Assembly (NCBI GenBank): GCA_004379135.1
Contig: NBNI01000007.1
Span: forward strand, 228,501 to 292,500
Direction: 5' to 3'
Origin: Acidimicrobiales bacterium mtb01
GTDB taxonomy: Bacteria > Actinomycetota > Acidimicrobiia > Acidimicrobiales > Ilumatobacteraceae
DNA: 64,000 nucleotides
Within the stretch, counting starts at the first letter, position 1, and each line of letters starts with the position of its first letter. The notes below the pieces were generated by a model. It was not told the DNA's origin. It made no database searches and saw only the letters and a list, made by a program, of their open reading frames with translations. The position numbers and the translations under genes are program-made. Positions 37,570 through 46,006 of the stretch are shown here, in pieces.

Positions 37570-38554
37570 TCGGCCGGTCGACACGCGAGTGCGCGTCGGT
37601 TCGATCGAACTGCCGCACGCCGTGATGACGGCGGCGGGAACCTCGGGTCACGGTGCTGAACTCGGCCGCTACTGCGATTTGTCCACATTGGGTGCGGTGG
37701 TCGTGAAGTCGTTGTCGGTCATGCCCTGGCCGGGCAATCCGGCGCCGCGTCTGCATCCTCTGCCCGAGGGCATGATCAATTCAGTCGGCCTCCAGGGTCC
37801 CGGTGTGGCCGGGTGGTTCGACGAGTTCTTCCCCGAACTGGTGCGCAGCGGGGGCCGGGTGGTCGTCAGCTTGTGGGGTCGTTCGGTCGACGAGTACCGC
37901 CAGGCCGCGCTCGCGACAGCCGATGGCATCCGTCGCACGGGCCGGGCCGGAGACTGCGTGATCGCGGTCGAGGTGAACCTGTCGTGTCCGAACCTGGAGG
38001 GTCGACGCGGGATCTTCGCCCACGACGCCGAACTCTCGGCCGCGGTCGTCGCCGAGTCGGTCGCGGCCTTGGCCGGTGCACCGCGCCCGGTGTGGGCCAA
38101 GTTGAGTCCGAACACCGACCGGCTGGTGGAGATCGCCGGGGCCGTGCGCGCGGCCGGCGCCGAGGCCGTGACCTTGGTGAACACCGTGCTCGGCCTGGTC
38201 ATCGATCCCGACACCGGTCGGCCCGTGCTGGGCAACGGCGGGGGCGGTGTGTCGGGTCGCATCATCCACCCGGTGGCCCAGCGGGCCATCTTCGACGTGG
38301 CCGCGGCTCATCCCGATCTGCCGATCGTCGGCGTCGGGGGAGTGTCGTCGGCGACCGAAGCGGTGGCATTGCTCCAAGCCGGAGCCTCGGCGGTGCAGGT
38401 CGGTACCGCCACCTTCGCCGACCCCCGGGCCCCCGAGATCGTGGCCCGCGACCTGGTGACCTGGGCGGCCGACCGCGGTATCGGGCGCCTGGCCGATCTC
38501 ACCGGAGTCGCCCACCGGGGCGGTATCCACCCGCTTCCCCCTGCTCAGGGGTAG
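37559..38554 (+). CDS. pyrD: dihydroorotate dehydrogenase, class 1 (catalytic subunit)
   Basis: A 331-residue FMN TIM-barrel enzyme oxidising dihydroorotate. The catalytic base is Cys, in [12 protein letters not shown] near residue 142, which marks class 1; class 2 enzymes of mycobacteria use Ser and a membrane helix. [27 protein letters not shown] and [12 protein letters not shown] form the FMN and phosphate sites. Class 1B enzymes need the PyrK iron-sulfur subunit, which is not in the window. In mycobacterial pyr operons pyrF follows carB; here pyrD occupies that place. ATG 37559 has GGAG four bases before it. Confidence 0.9.
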
Positions 38555-38557
38555 GGT
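38552..38557 (+). promoter_or_regulatory. putative -10 element formed by the pyrD stop codon
   Basis: TAGGGT begins with the TAG stop of pyrD and lies 6 bases before the mihF ATG. No Shine-Dalgarno sequence intervenes, which suggests leaderless mihF transcription independent of the pyr operon. Confidence 0.45.
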
Positions 38558-38563
38558 TCGGCC

Positions 38564-38875
38564 ATGGCAACACCTCCGCAACTCACTCCGGAACAGCGCG
38601 CTGCCGCGCTCGCCAAGGCCGCTGAAGCCCGGGCGGCTCGTGCCGAGATCAAGGTGAAGCTGAAGCAGGGGTCCCTGACCGTCGCCGACGCCCTCAGCTC
38701 GTCCGACCCGAACGTCGGCAAGTTGAAGGTCGTTTCATTGCTCGAGAGCCTTCCCGGCCTCGGCAAGGTGAAGGCGCGCAAGATCATGGAGGAAGTCGGC
38801 ATCGCCGACAACCGCAAGATCCAGGGCCTCGGCGCACAGCAGAAGAAGGCCTTGCTCGAGCATCTCGCCAAGTGA
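38564..38875 (+). CDS. mihF: integration host factor, actinobacterial type (mIHF)
   Basis: A 103-residue nucleoid protein that bends DNA. N-terminal Ala/Arg/Glu-rich helix (LTPEQRAAALAKAAEARAAR) is followed by the conserved core KVKLKQGSLTVADAL and the helix-two-turn-helix DNA-binding block LESLPGLGKVKARKIMEEVGI near residue 63-83, which is split by the GLGK turn. This protein is restricted to Actinomycetota and is unrelated to E. coli IHF. The mihF-gmk-rpoZ-coaBC-metK-priA order is conserved with mycobacteria. Overlaps gmk by 4 bases. Confidence 0.95.
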   Translation: MATPPQLTPEQRAAALAKAAEARAARAEIKVKLKQGSLTVADALSSSDPNVGKLKVVSLLESLPGLGKVKARKIMEEVGIADNRKIQGLGAQQKKALLEHLAK

Positions 38876-39453
38876 GTGGGCGGGTCACCCCCGCCCGTTC
38901 TCCACTCATCATCATCGTGTCCGGACCCGGTGGGGTCGGTAAGGGAACGATCGTCGACGCTTTGGTGAAACGCGATCCGTCGCTGTTGCTCAGCCGTTCC
39001 TGGACGACGCGCCAGCGACGACCAGGTGAACGCGAGGATGCGTACGTGTACGTCACGCGCAACGACTTCGAAGCGCACCGCGACCGCGGTGGCTTCCTCG
39101 AATGGACCGAGTTCCTCGGCAACTACTACGGCTCGCCGGTGCCCGATGGCACAACCGATCGCGACATCGTGCTCGAAATCGAAGTCGACGGCGCCCAGCA
39201 GGTGAAGGCCGTTCACCCTGAGGCAACCTTGATCTTCGTCCTGCCGCCCTCGCGCGACGAGCAGCGCCGCCGGCTGATCGGTCGCGGCGATCCGGATGAC
39301 AAGGTCCAGCAGCGTCTGCGCAAGGCCGAGGAAGAAGAGCCGATCGGCCGGGCCCTGGCCGACGAGGTGGTGGTCAACGACGACCTCGACCAGACCGTGG
39401 GCGAGATGATGGAGATCATCGCCGCCCGACGCAAAGCGGCCGGATCGCCCTAG
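38872..39453 (+). CDS. gmk: guanylate kinase
   Basis: A 193-residue kinase converting GMP to GDP. The P-loop is VSGPGGVGKGTI near residue 16; the GMP-binding block includes SRSWTTRQRRPGE near 41 and GGFLEWTEFLGNYYGSP near 68; the lid has RLIGRGDPDD near 137, and a C-terminal VVNDDLDQTV segment follows. Full family length. GTG 38872 overlaps the mihF stop. Its stop codon TAG falls in the -10-like element upstream of rpoZ. Confidence 0.95.
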   Translation: MSGRVTPARSPLIIIVSGPGGVGKGTIVDALVKRDPSLLLSRSWTTRQRRPGEREDAYVYVTRNDFEAHRDRGGFLEWTEFLGNYYGSPVPDGTTDRDIVLEIEVDGAQQVKAVHPEATLIFVLPPSRDEQRRRLIGRGDPDDKVQQRLRKAEEEEPIGRALADEVVVNDDLDQTVGEMMEIIAARRKAAGSP

Positions 39454-39456
39454 CCT
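39451..39456 (+). promoter_or_regulatory. putative -10 element formed by the gmk stop codon
   Basis: TAGCCT begins with the gmk TAG stop and lies 8 bases before the rpoZ ATG with no Shine-Dalgarno sequence between. Confidence 0.42.
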
Positions 39457-39464
39457 GGGCGCCC

Positions 39465-39797
39465 ATGCCCGCCAACGACGATTCGATGACCAGCCCGCAG
39501 CTCGAACTGCTGCTCTCCAAGGTCGACTCCAAGTTCAGTCTCGTCACGTTGGCCGCTCAGCGTTCGCGTCAGCTCCAGGACTACTACCGCCCCGAGGGTG
39601 CGGTGTCCCAGAAGCTCATCCCGCCGCAGGTCCCGTCGCTCCGCAAGCTCCTCAGCTTGTCGTTCGAAGAGATTGCGGCCGGCAAGATCGTGCGTATCTC
39701 GGGTGACGAAGTGCGCGAGCGCGAAGCCGCCGAAGCCGCCGCTGCCGCCGATGCGGCCGCCGCGCTGCTCGGTGAGGGCGACTCGGCCGACGAGTGA
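39465..39797 (+). CDS. rpoZ: RNA polymerase omega subunit
   Basis: A 110-residue subunit that supports assembly of the beta' subunit. The omega core begins at about residue 13 (LELLLSKVDSKFSLVTLAAQRSRQL), a good match to the family's helix that contacts beta'. FEEIAAGKIVRI near 69 is the conserved C-terminal helix. An Ala/Glu-rich tail follows. Position between gmk and coaBC is standard for actinobacteria. Confidence 0.95.
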   Translation: MPANDDSMTSPQLELLLSKVDSKFSLVTLAAQRSRQLQDYYRPEGAVSQKLIPPQVPSLRKLLSLSFEEIAAGKIVRISGDEVREREAAEAAAAADAAAALLGEGDSADE

Positions 39798-39807
39798 CGA
39801 GATCCGA

Positions 39808-41010
39808 GTGACGACGTCCTCGGCGCCTCTCGCGGGCAAGACCATCGTCCTCGGTGTGTGCGGTGGCATCGCCGCGTACAAAGCAGTCGAAGTCTGTCGC
39901 CGTCTCGTCGACCTCGGTGCGCACGTCGCTCCGGTCATGACCGACGGCGCCGAACGCTTCGTGGGTCGCACCACGTTCTCGGCTCTGGCCAGCCAGCCGG
40001 TGCAGACCTCGTTGTGGGACGAGGAGTCGCCCATTCCGCACACCCGACTCGGTCAGGGCGCCGATCTGGTCCTGGTCGCACCGGCCACCGCACGACTCGT
40101 GTCGGCCTACGCACACGGCCTGTCGCACGATCTGCTCACCAACGTCCTCATCGCCACTCGCGCCCCCGTTGTCGTGTGCCCGGCCATGCACACCGAGATG
40201 TGGGAGCACCAGGCCGTGCAGGCCAATGTGCGCACGCTTCGCGAACGCGGCGTTCACGTGGTCGATCCCGAGGACGGCCGACTGGCCGGCGGTGATTCGG
40301 GGAAGGGCCGTCTGGCCGCACCCGACGCAATCGTGGCCGAGGTGTTGTCGGTGCTCGGTCGACGCGATCTCGCCGATGTCCACGTCGTCGTCAGCGCGGG
40401 TGGCACGCGCGAACCGATCGACGCGGTGCGGGTCATCGCCAATCGGTCGAGTGGCAAACAGGGTTACGCCGTCGCCGAGGAGGCTCGTCGTCGTGGTGCG
40501 CGCGTCACGCTCGTGACCACGGTCGATCGACCGGCACCGATCGGCGTCGAGACGGTGTGCGTGGAAACGGCCGCCCAGATGAAGACCGCACTCGACCGCT
40601 TGGCCGAGAGTGCCGACGTGGTCGTGATGGCCGCCGCAGTGGCCGACTTCCGCCCGGTGTCGTGCGCCACCGGCAAGATCAAGAAAGCGGGCGGTGTTCC
40701 CGAGATCGTCCTCGAACCCACGCCCGACATCCTGGCCGGTCTCGGTGCCGCCAAACGTCCGGGTCAGATCCTCGTCGGATTCGCTGCCGAGACCGGCGAC
40801 CTGGTGGCGCAGGCGCAGTCCAAACTCGAGCGCAAGAACCTCGATCTCGTGGTGGCCAACGACGTGAGCCAGCCCGGTGTGGGCTTCCAGCACGACACCA
40901 ATGCGGTCACCTTCGTGCGACCCGGTGGCGAATTAGAGTCGCATCCGTTGAGCGACAAGCGGGACATCGCCCGTGCGCTGCTCGACATCGTGGTCGGCCT
41001 GCGGGCCTGA
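39808..41010 (+). CDS. coaBC: bifunctional phosphopantothenoylcysteine decarboxylase / synthetase
   Basis: A 400-residue fusion catalysing two coenzyme A steps. The CoaC half (1-about 180) is a flavoprotein with GVCGGIAAYKAVEVCRRL near residue 16, the catalytic His in SPIPHTRLG near 73, and VCPAMHTEMWEH near 123, where actinobacteria have His in the PAMN position. The CoaB half follows with VVSAGGTREPIDAVRVIANRSSGKQG near 194 (split by the nucleotide loop) and VVANDVS near 350. GTG 39808 is the first in-frame start after rpoZ, ten bases downstream of its stop. Confidence 0.94.
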   Translation: MTTSSAPLAGKTIVLGVCGGIAAYKAVEVCRRLVDLGAHVAPVMTDGAERFVGRTTFSALASQPVQTSLWDEESPIPHTRLGQGADLVLVAPATARLVSAYAHGLSHDLLTNVLIATRAPVVVCPAMHTEMWEHQAVQANVRTLRERGVHVVDPEDGRLAGGDSGKGRLAAPDAIVAEVLSVLGRRDLADVHVVVSAGGTREPIDAVRVIANRSSGKQGYAVAEEARRRGARVTLVTTVDRPAPIGVETVCVETAAQMKTALDRLAESADVVVMAAAVADFRPVSCATGKIKKAGGVPEIVLEPTPDILAGLGAAKRPGQILVGFAAETGDLVAQAQSKLERKNLDLVVANDVSQPGVGFQHDTNAVTFVRPGGELESHPLSDKRDIARALLDIVVGLRA

Positions 41011-41034
41011 CCTCCAGCCGATTCAGGAGCACCG

Positions 41035-42228
41035 ATGAGCCGACAGTGGACGTTCACATCCGAGAGCGTGACCGAGGGTCACCCCGACAAGATGGCCGAC
41101 CAGATCTCCGACGCGGTGCTCGACGCGATCCTGGCCAAGGACCCGCACGCCCGCGTGGCCTGCGAAACCCTCGTGACCACCGGACTCTGCTTGGTGTCGG
41201 GCGAGATCTCCACCGGCGAGTACGTCGAAATCCCCGAGATCGCGCGCGAGGTCATCAAGAGCATCGGCTACGACAACGCCGAGTACGGCTTCGACGGCAA
41301 GACCTGTGGTGTGCTGGTGGCCCTCGACGCGCAGAGCCCCGACATCGCCCAGGGCGTCGATCGCAGCGAGGAAGTGCGTTCGCGTTCGGGCAGCGACGAT
41401 CTCGATCTGCAGGGTGCCGGCGACCAGGGAATGATGTTCGGCTACGCGTGCAACGAAACACCCACGCTCATGCCGTTGCCCATCGACCTGGCCCACCGTC
41501 TGGCCGAGCGTCTCACCGATGCCCGCAAGTCGGGTCAGATCCCGTACCTGCGTCCCGACGGCAAGACGCAGGTGACGTTCGATTACGAGGACGGCAAACC
41601 CGTTCGTCTGCGCACCGTGCTCGTCTCCACGCAGCACCACGACGGTGTCGACCGCGACACGGTCATCCGTCCCGATCTCATCGAGCAGGTCATCCGTCCG
41701 GTCATCCCGGCGCAGTTCGCCAAGGACGACTACGCGGTGTTCGTGAATCCCACCGGCAAGTTCGTGCTCGGCGGTCCGCACGCCGACACCGGTCTCACCG
41801 GTCGCAAGATCATCGTCGACACGTACGGCGGCATGGGCCGTCACGGTGGCGGTGCGTTCAGCGGCAAGGACCCGAGCAAGGTCGATCGTTCGGCGGCGTA
41901 CGCGGCCCGTTGGGTGGCCAAGCACGTGGTGGCGGCCGGTGCGGCCGATCGCTGCGAAGTGCAGGTGGCCTACGCCATCGGCATGGCGCATCCGGTGAGC
42001 ATCCTCGTCGAAACCTTCGGGACCGAGAAGGTTCCGGCCGCCAAGATCGAAGCGGCCGTGCGCGCCGTGTTCGACCTGCGTCCGGCTGCGATCGTGCGCG
42101 ACCTGAAACTCAAGCGGCCGATCTATCGCAAGACCGCGGCGTACGGTCACTTCGGTCGCGAGCTTCCCGAATTCGAGTGGGAGAAGTTGTCGCGCCTCTC
42201 CGATTTCTCGTCGGCTCTCGGACTCTGA
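41035..42228 (+). CDS. metK: S-adenosylmethionine synthase
   Basis: A 397-residue enzyme making SAM from methionine and ATP. The methionine and ATP motifs are [19 protein letters not shown] near residue 8, [12 protein letters not shown] near 125, the P-loop-like [21 protein letters not shown] (split at 240-262) and the [12 protein letters not shown] block. Full length. GGAG (41023-41026) supports the ATG. It supplies the methyl donor for the many methyltransferases in the window (RsmH, RsmB, RsmC-like, TrmH-like). The gap to priA is seven bases. Confidence 0.97.
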   Translation: MSRQWTFTSESVTEGHPDKMADQISDAVLDAILAKDPHARVACETLVTTGLCLVSGEISTGEYVEIPEIAREVIKSIGYDNAEYGFDGKTCGVLVALDAQSPDIAQGVDRSEEVRSRSGSDDLDLQGAGDQGMMFGYACNETPTLMPLPIDLAHRLAERLTDARKSGQIPYLRPDGKTQVTFDYEDGKPVRLRTVLVSTQHHDGVDRDTVIRPDLIEQVIRPVIPAQFAKDDYAVFVNPTGKFVLGGPHADTGLTGRKIIVDTYGGMGRHGGGAFSGKDPSKVDRSAAYAARWVAKHVVAAGAADRCEVQVAYAIGMAHPVSILVETFGTEKVPAAKIEAAVRAVFDLRPAAIVRDLKLKRPIYRKTAAYGHFGRELPEFEWEKLSRLSDFSSALGL

Positions 42229-42235
42229 GACGACC

Positions 42236-43951
42236 CTGACTCGAGTCGTTCGCGTCGCCCCCGACGTCACCGGGATCGATCGCGCCTTCGACTACGTCGT
42301 TCCCGACGAACTCGATTCGATCGTCACGATCGGCTCGCGGGTTCGCGTGTCGCTTCACGGCCGCCGGGTGGGCGGCTGGGTCGTCGAGGACGACGTGGTG
42401 AGCGAGGTCGGCGCCGCGCTCAAGCCCATTGCCAAGTCGAGTGGTCTCGGCCCCGATGCCGAGGTGCTCGCGCTGTGCGAGTGGGCGGTGCATCGTTGGG
42501 CGGCCGGTCGCCTGCGGCCGTTGCTCGTGACCGCGTCGCCGCCGATCGTGGTCAATCGCGCCGGCACGCCGCGACGCACCAAAGTCGTCGCCGAACCGTC
42601 GTCGCCGGCCACCACGTCGCTGATCGAGCGCGGTGGCGGGGTGCTGCGGCTTCCACCCACGGCCGATCAACTTCCGGCCATCTTGTCGGCGGCGCGTATC
42701 GGGCCGACGCTCGTGGTGTGCCCATCGGTCGAAGGGGCCAAAGGCTTGGCGGCACGGTTGCGACGCACCGCGGTATCGGTTGCACTCATGCCCGACGACT
42801 GGGCCCAGGCTCGCGGTGGAGTCGACGTGGTGATCGGTACGCGGCAGGCCGCGTTCGCGCCGTGTCCGGACCTGGCCGTCGCCGTGCTGCTCGACGAACA
42901 CGACGAAGCGTTGCAGGAGGAGCGCACGCCCACTTGGCACGCGCGAGATGTGCTCATCGAGCGCGCGCGTCGCGCCGATGCGGTGTTCGTCGCGGTGTCG
43001 CCGACACCCACCGCGATGGTTCGTCACGAGCGGTTCGTGTTGGCGCCGCCACTCGACCGCGAGGCGGCGGCGTGGCCCGACGTGGTGGTGGTCGATCGCC
43101 GATCCGTCGAGCCGTGGAAGCGGTCGTTGGTGTCCGACGAGCTGATCGCCGAATTGCGCGACCATTCTCGGCGAGTGGCTTGTGTGGTGAACACCAAGGG
43201 TCAGGCTCGATTGGTGGCGTGTCGGCAGTGCCGCGAACTGGCCCGTTGCGAAGCATGCGGAGCCTCGGTGGCCGAGATCGACGAAGGACAACTGACTTGT
43301 GCGTCGTGCTCGATCACTCGCGCCACCATCTGCGCGGCCTGCGGATCGACCGCGATGGCGCGGGTGAAGCCGGGTACCGCGCGGTTGCGGGCCGAGATCG
43401 AGGCGGCCGCGCATCGCTCGGTGCTCGAAGTGACCGGAGCGTCGGCGTTCGACGACACGAGTTGCGACGTGTTCGTCGGAACCGAAGCGGTTCTGCACCG
43501 CGTACGGCGCATCGACACCGTTGTCTTCCTCGACTTCGACGCCGAACTGCTCGCACCGCGCTACCGCGCGGCCGAACATGCCATGGCGTTGCTGGTGCGG
43601 GCCGGGCGACTGGTGGGGGCGCGGGGCCGCGGTGGCAAGGTGTTGGTGCAGACCACCCTCGTCGATCACGACGTGGTCGCGAGCGCGGTAGCCGGCGATC
43701 CGGGAGTCGCGGCCGATCGCGAGACGAAGCGCCGACGCGATCTGTCGCTGCCACCGTTCTCTGCGCTCGCTCTCGTGGAGGGTGATGAAGCCGAAGCGTT
43801 CACAATGCGGCTGGGCTCCGACGCGATGGCCGCGCGACACGGCGATGGCTACTTGCTGCGCGCGTCGTCGGCCGACGTTCTGGCCGACGCGTTGGCACGA
43901 GCCGAACGGCCGACCGGGGTCCGCGTCGAAGTCGATCCGCCGCGCGTCTAG
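42236..43951 (+). CDS. priA: primosomal protein N' (PriA), actinobacterial type lacking the ATPase P-loop
   Basis: A 571-residue replication-restart protein. Translation from CTG 42236 gives TRVVRVAPDVTGIDRAFDYV, the typical PriA DNA-binding N-terminus; the first ATG/GTG/TTG in this frame is GTG 42347, which would delete it, so CTG initiation is proposed. The helicase region has no GxGKT P-loop; the DEAH-like stretch reads LDEHDEALQEE. The zinc site is kept (CRQC, CEAC, CASC, CAAC near residues 327-370). Actinobacterial PriA proteins are known to lack helicase motifs and probably act in DNA binding and primosome assembly. Confidence 0.85.
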   Translation: MTRVVRVAPDVTGIDRAFDYVVPDELDSIVTIGSRVRVSLHGRRVGGWVVEDDVVSEVGAALKPIAKSSGLGPDAEVLALCEWAVHRWAAGRLRPLLVTASPPIVVNRAGTPRRTKVVAEPSSPATTSLIERGGGVLRLPPTADQLPAILSAARIGPTLVVCPSVEGAKGLAARLRRTAVSVALMPDDWAQARGGVDVVIGTRQAAFAPCPDLAVAVLLDEHDEALQEERTPTWHARDVLIERARRADAVFVAVSPTPTAMVRHERFVLAPPLDREAAAWPDVVVVDRRSVEPWKRSLVSDELIAELRDHSRRVACVVNTKGQARLVACRQCRELARCEACGASVAEIDEGQLTCASCSITRATICAACGSTAMARVKPGTARLRAEIEAAAHRSVLEVTGASAFDDTSCDVFVGTEAVLHRVRRIDTVVFLDFDAELLAPRYRAAEHAMALLVRAGRLVGARGRGGKVLVQTTLVDHDVVASAVAGDPGVAADRETKRRRDLSLPPFSALALVEGDEAEAFTMRLGSDAMAARHGDGYLLRASSADVLADALARAERPTGVRVEVDPPRV

Positions 43952-43958
43952 ATCGGTG

Positions 43959-44558
43959 CTACGTCGAGGCGCGCCAGACGTCGAGCAATCGATAACCCCG
44001 GCGCGACCCGAGACGCTCGACTTCGTAGCCCTCGGTGCCGAGCCAACGGGCGAGCGAGTCGCTTCCGAGGTGTTTGTTGACGACGAGAATCGCGTGTCCG
44101 TTCGCCGACAGGCGCGCGAGCCATCGCGTGAGCATTCGGTGCAGAACGTCCTTGCCGACCTTGATCGGCGGATTGCTCCAGATCAGGTCGAAGACGACGT
44201 CGTCGGGAACGTCGTCGGGTTCACCCACGCGCACGTTGTCGAGCCCGAGACGGTGAGCGTTCGATCGGGTGAGTTCGAGCGCGCGTTGGTTGACGTCGAT
44301 CGCCCACACGATGGCCGCCGGTGAGCGACGCGCCAAGGCCAAGGCGATGGGTCCGGCCCCGCAGCCGAGATCGAGAAAGGTTCCCGTCGATGGCGGCGCG
44401 GGTGCGTCGGACAACAGGATCTTCGTCCCGGCATCCAACTGGCCGTGCGAGAACACGCCGGCGTCCGACACGTAGTCGAAGGCGTCGCCAGGTAGGAGGA
44501 CCTCGACGGTCTCGGGCTGTGACGCCGCGCTCGGCGAGTTGTCGAAGTAGTGCGACAT
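43959..44558 (-). CDS. class I SAM methyltransferase, RsmC-like (16S rRNA guanine-N2 type)
   Basis: A 199-residue methyltransferase-small-domain protein. SAM site: FLDLGCGAGPIALALARR near residue 62. The substrate motif SNPPIKVGKDVLHRML near 122 has NPP followed by a hydrophobic residue, typical of N2-guanine or N6-adenine RNA methyltransferases. It resembles the C-terminal half of E. coli RsmC (m2G1207), the usual form in Gram-positives and actinobacteria. ATG on the complement of 44556-44558 is chosen; the longer frame runs through the divergent def gene and is a shadow. It is convergent with priA and divergent from def with only 21 bases between starts. Confidence 0.88.
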   Translation of the reverse strand: MSHYFDNSPSAASQPETVEVLLPGDAFDYVSDAGVFSHGQLDAGTKILLSDAPAPPSTGTFLDLGCGAGPIALALARRSPAAIVWAIDVNQRALELTRSNAHRLGLDNVRVGEPDDVPDDVVFDLIWSNPPIKVGKDVLHRMLTRWLARLSANGHAILVVNKHLGSDSLARWLGTEGYEVERLGSRRGYRLLDVWRAST

Positions 44559-44566
44559 GTCGGAAG

Positions 44567-44572
44567 TAGCCT
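44567..44572 (+). promoter_or_regulatory. putative -10 element upstream of def
   Basis: TAGCCT lies 7 bases before the def ATG in the 21-base divergent gap with the RsmC-like gene. The space excludes a Shine-Dalgarno sequence, so a leaderless def transcript is likely. Confidence 0.48.
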
Positions 44573-44579
44573 CGCAGAC

Positions 44580-45107
44580 ATGGCCTATCAGATCCGGACA
44601 TACGGTGACCCGGTACTGGCGTCGAAGGCCGCCACGGTCGCCGACATCGACGCCAAGGTGGTCCGGATCGTCGACGAGATGTTCTCCACGCTCTACCGCA
44701 GCGATTCCGGAATCGGCTTGGCGGCGCCGCAGGTGGGCATCCAGCGCCAGATCTTCGTCTGGGACATGGGTGACGATCCGCTGGTCGTCATCAACCCCGA
44801 GATCGTCGAGTCCGACGGCGAGTGGGTGTACGACGAGGGTTGTCTCAGCATCCCGGGTCTGTACGTGCAGATGACGCGTCCGAAGACCGTGTTGCTGCGC
44901 GGCCTCGACCTCGACGGCAACGAATTCGAACTCGAAGCCGACGAACTCGAAGCGCGACTGTTCCAGCACGAACTCGACCACCTCAACGGCGTTCTCATGT
45001 TCGACCGCATGCAGCCCGAACAGCGGAAGGAAGCGCTGGCCGAGTACAAGCGCATCCTCGACGGCGACACCGACGCCAAACCGCTGCGCCGCCTGCGGGC
45101 CCAATGA
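44580..45107 (+). CDS. def: peptide deformylase
   Basis: A 175-residue metalloenzyme that removes the N-formyl group from new proteins. The three family motifs are present: GIGLAAPQVG near residue 43, EGCLSIPG with metal ligand Cys88, and QHELDHLNG with His130 and His134 and catalytic Glu131. ATG 44580 gives the usual AYQIRTYGDPVL N-terminus; the in-frame start ten codons earlier has no support. Overlaps fmt by 4 bases; def-fmt-rsmB is a classic unit joining formylation and deformylation. Confidence 0.96.
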   Translation: MAYQIRTYGDPVLASKAATVADIDAKVVRIVDEMFSTLYRSDSGIGLAAPQVGIQRQIFVWDMGDDPLVVINPEIVESDGEWVYDEGCLSIPGLYVQMTRPKTVLLRGLDLDGNEFELEADELEARLFQHELDHLNGVLMFDRMQPEQRKEALAEYKRILDGDTDAKPLRRLRAQ

Positions 45108-46006
45108 CCGATCTGGCACCGCTTCCGAGCGGTCCGATTCTGCGTGTCGTCTTTCTCGGTACTCCCGCCATGGCGGTTCCTCCGTTGCGGGCTCTCGTCG
45201 CGGCCGGCGTCGACGTCGCGCACGTCGTGACGCGGGCCGACAAGCGCCGTGGTCGTGGCAGTGAACTTTCTCCGAGTCCGGTCAAGCAGGCCGCGCTCGA
45301 GTTGGGCCTGTCCGTGTCGCACGCGGTCGACGACGTGCTCGACGTGACGTGCGATCTCGGCGTGGTCGTGGCCTACGGAGCGTTGATCAAGCCGCACGTG
45401 CTGGCTCGTGTGCCGATGGTCAACCTGCACTTCTCGCTGCTCCCGCGCTGGCGCGGTGCCGCCCCGGTCGAACGAGTGCTGCTCGCCGGCGACGCCGAGA
45501 CGGGTGTGTGCCTCATGCGCGTCGACATCGGACTCGACACCGGGGGAGTGTTCGATCGACGCACCATGCCCATCGACGTCACCACGACCGCCGACGACAT
45601 TCGTCGACGACTGGTGGCCGACGGAACCGAGATGCTGCTGGCGGCCTGCCGACAGGGTCTGGCGCCCGAAGTGCCACAGGCCGGTGACGCGGTGTACGCC
45701 GACAAGATTTCCCCCGACGATCTGCGTATCGATTGGACCGGCTCGGCCGATCGGGCCGTGCGCCAGATGCGAGTGGGCGGTGCCTGGACCACCTGGAACG
45801 ACAAGCGTTTCAAGATCCACGATGCGCGCGCGTCGTCGGCGGTCGGGGGCGAACCCGGGACGTGTCGCGTCGTCGACGGTCGAGTGATGGTGAACGTCGG
45901 ACGCGATGGTCTCGAACTGCTGTCGGTGCAGCCCGAGGGCAAGTCGACCATGAGCGCGGCGGCTTGGGCCAACGGCGCTCGCCCCGACGGGACGATCTTC
46001 GCGTGA
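45104..46006 (+). CDS. fmt: methionyl-tRNA formyltransferase
   Basis: A 300-residue enzyme formylating initiator Met-tRNA with 10-formyl-tetrahydrofolate. The Rossmann start is VVFLGTPAMAVPPLRAL near residue 15, and the catalytic region is VNLHFSLLPRWRGAAPVERVL near 105 with the active-site His in NLHFS and the SLLPRWRG motif. DIGLDTGGV near 146 holds the catalytic Asp, and a small OB-like C-terminal domain follows from about 205. Overlaps def and rsmB by 4 bases each. Confidence 0.95.
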   Translation: MTDLAPLPSGPILRVVFLGTPAMAVPPLRALVAAGVDVAHVVTRADKRRGRGSELSPSPVKQAALELGLSVSHAVDDVLDVTCDLGVVVAYGALIKPHVLARVPMVNLHFSLLPRWRGAAPVERVLLAGDAETGVCLMRVDIGLDTGGVFDRRTMPIDVTTTADDIRRRLVADGTEMLLAACRQGLAPEVPQAGDAVYADKISPDDLRIDWTGSADRAVRQMRVGGAWTTWNDKRFKIHDARASSAVGGEPGTCRVVDGRVMVNVGRDGLELLSVQPEGKSTMSAAAWANGARPDGTIFA

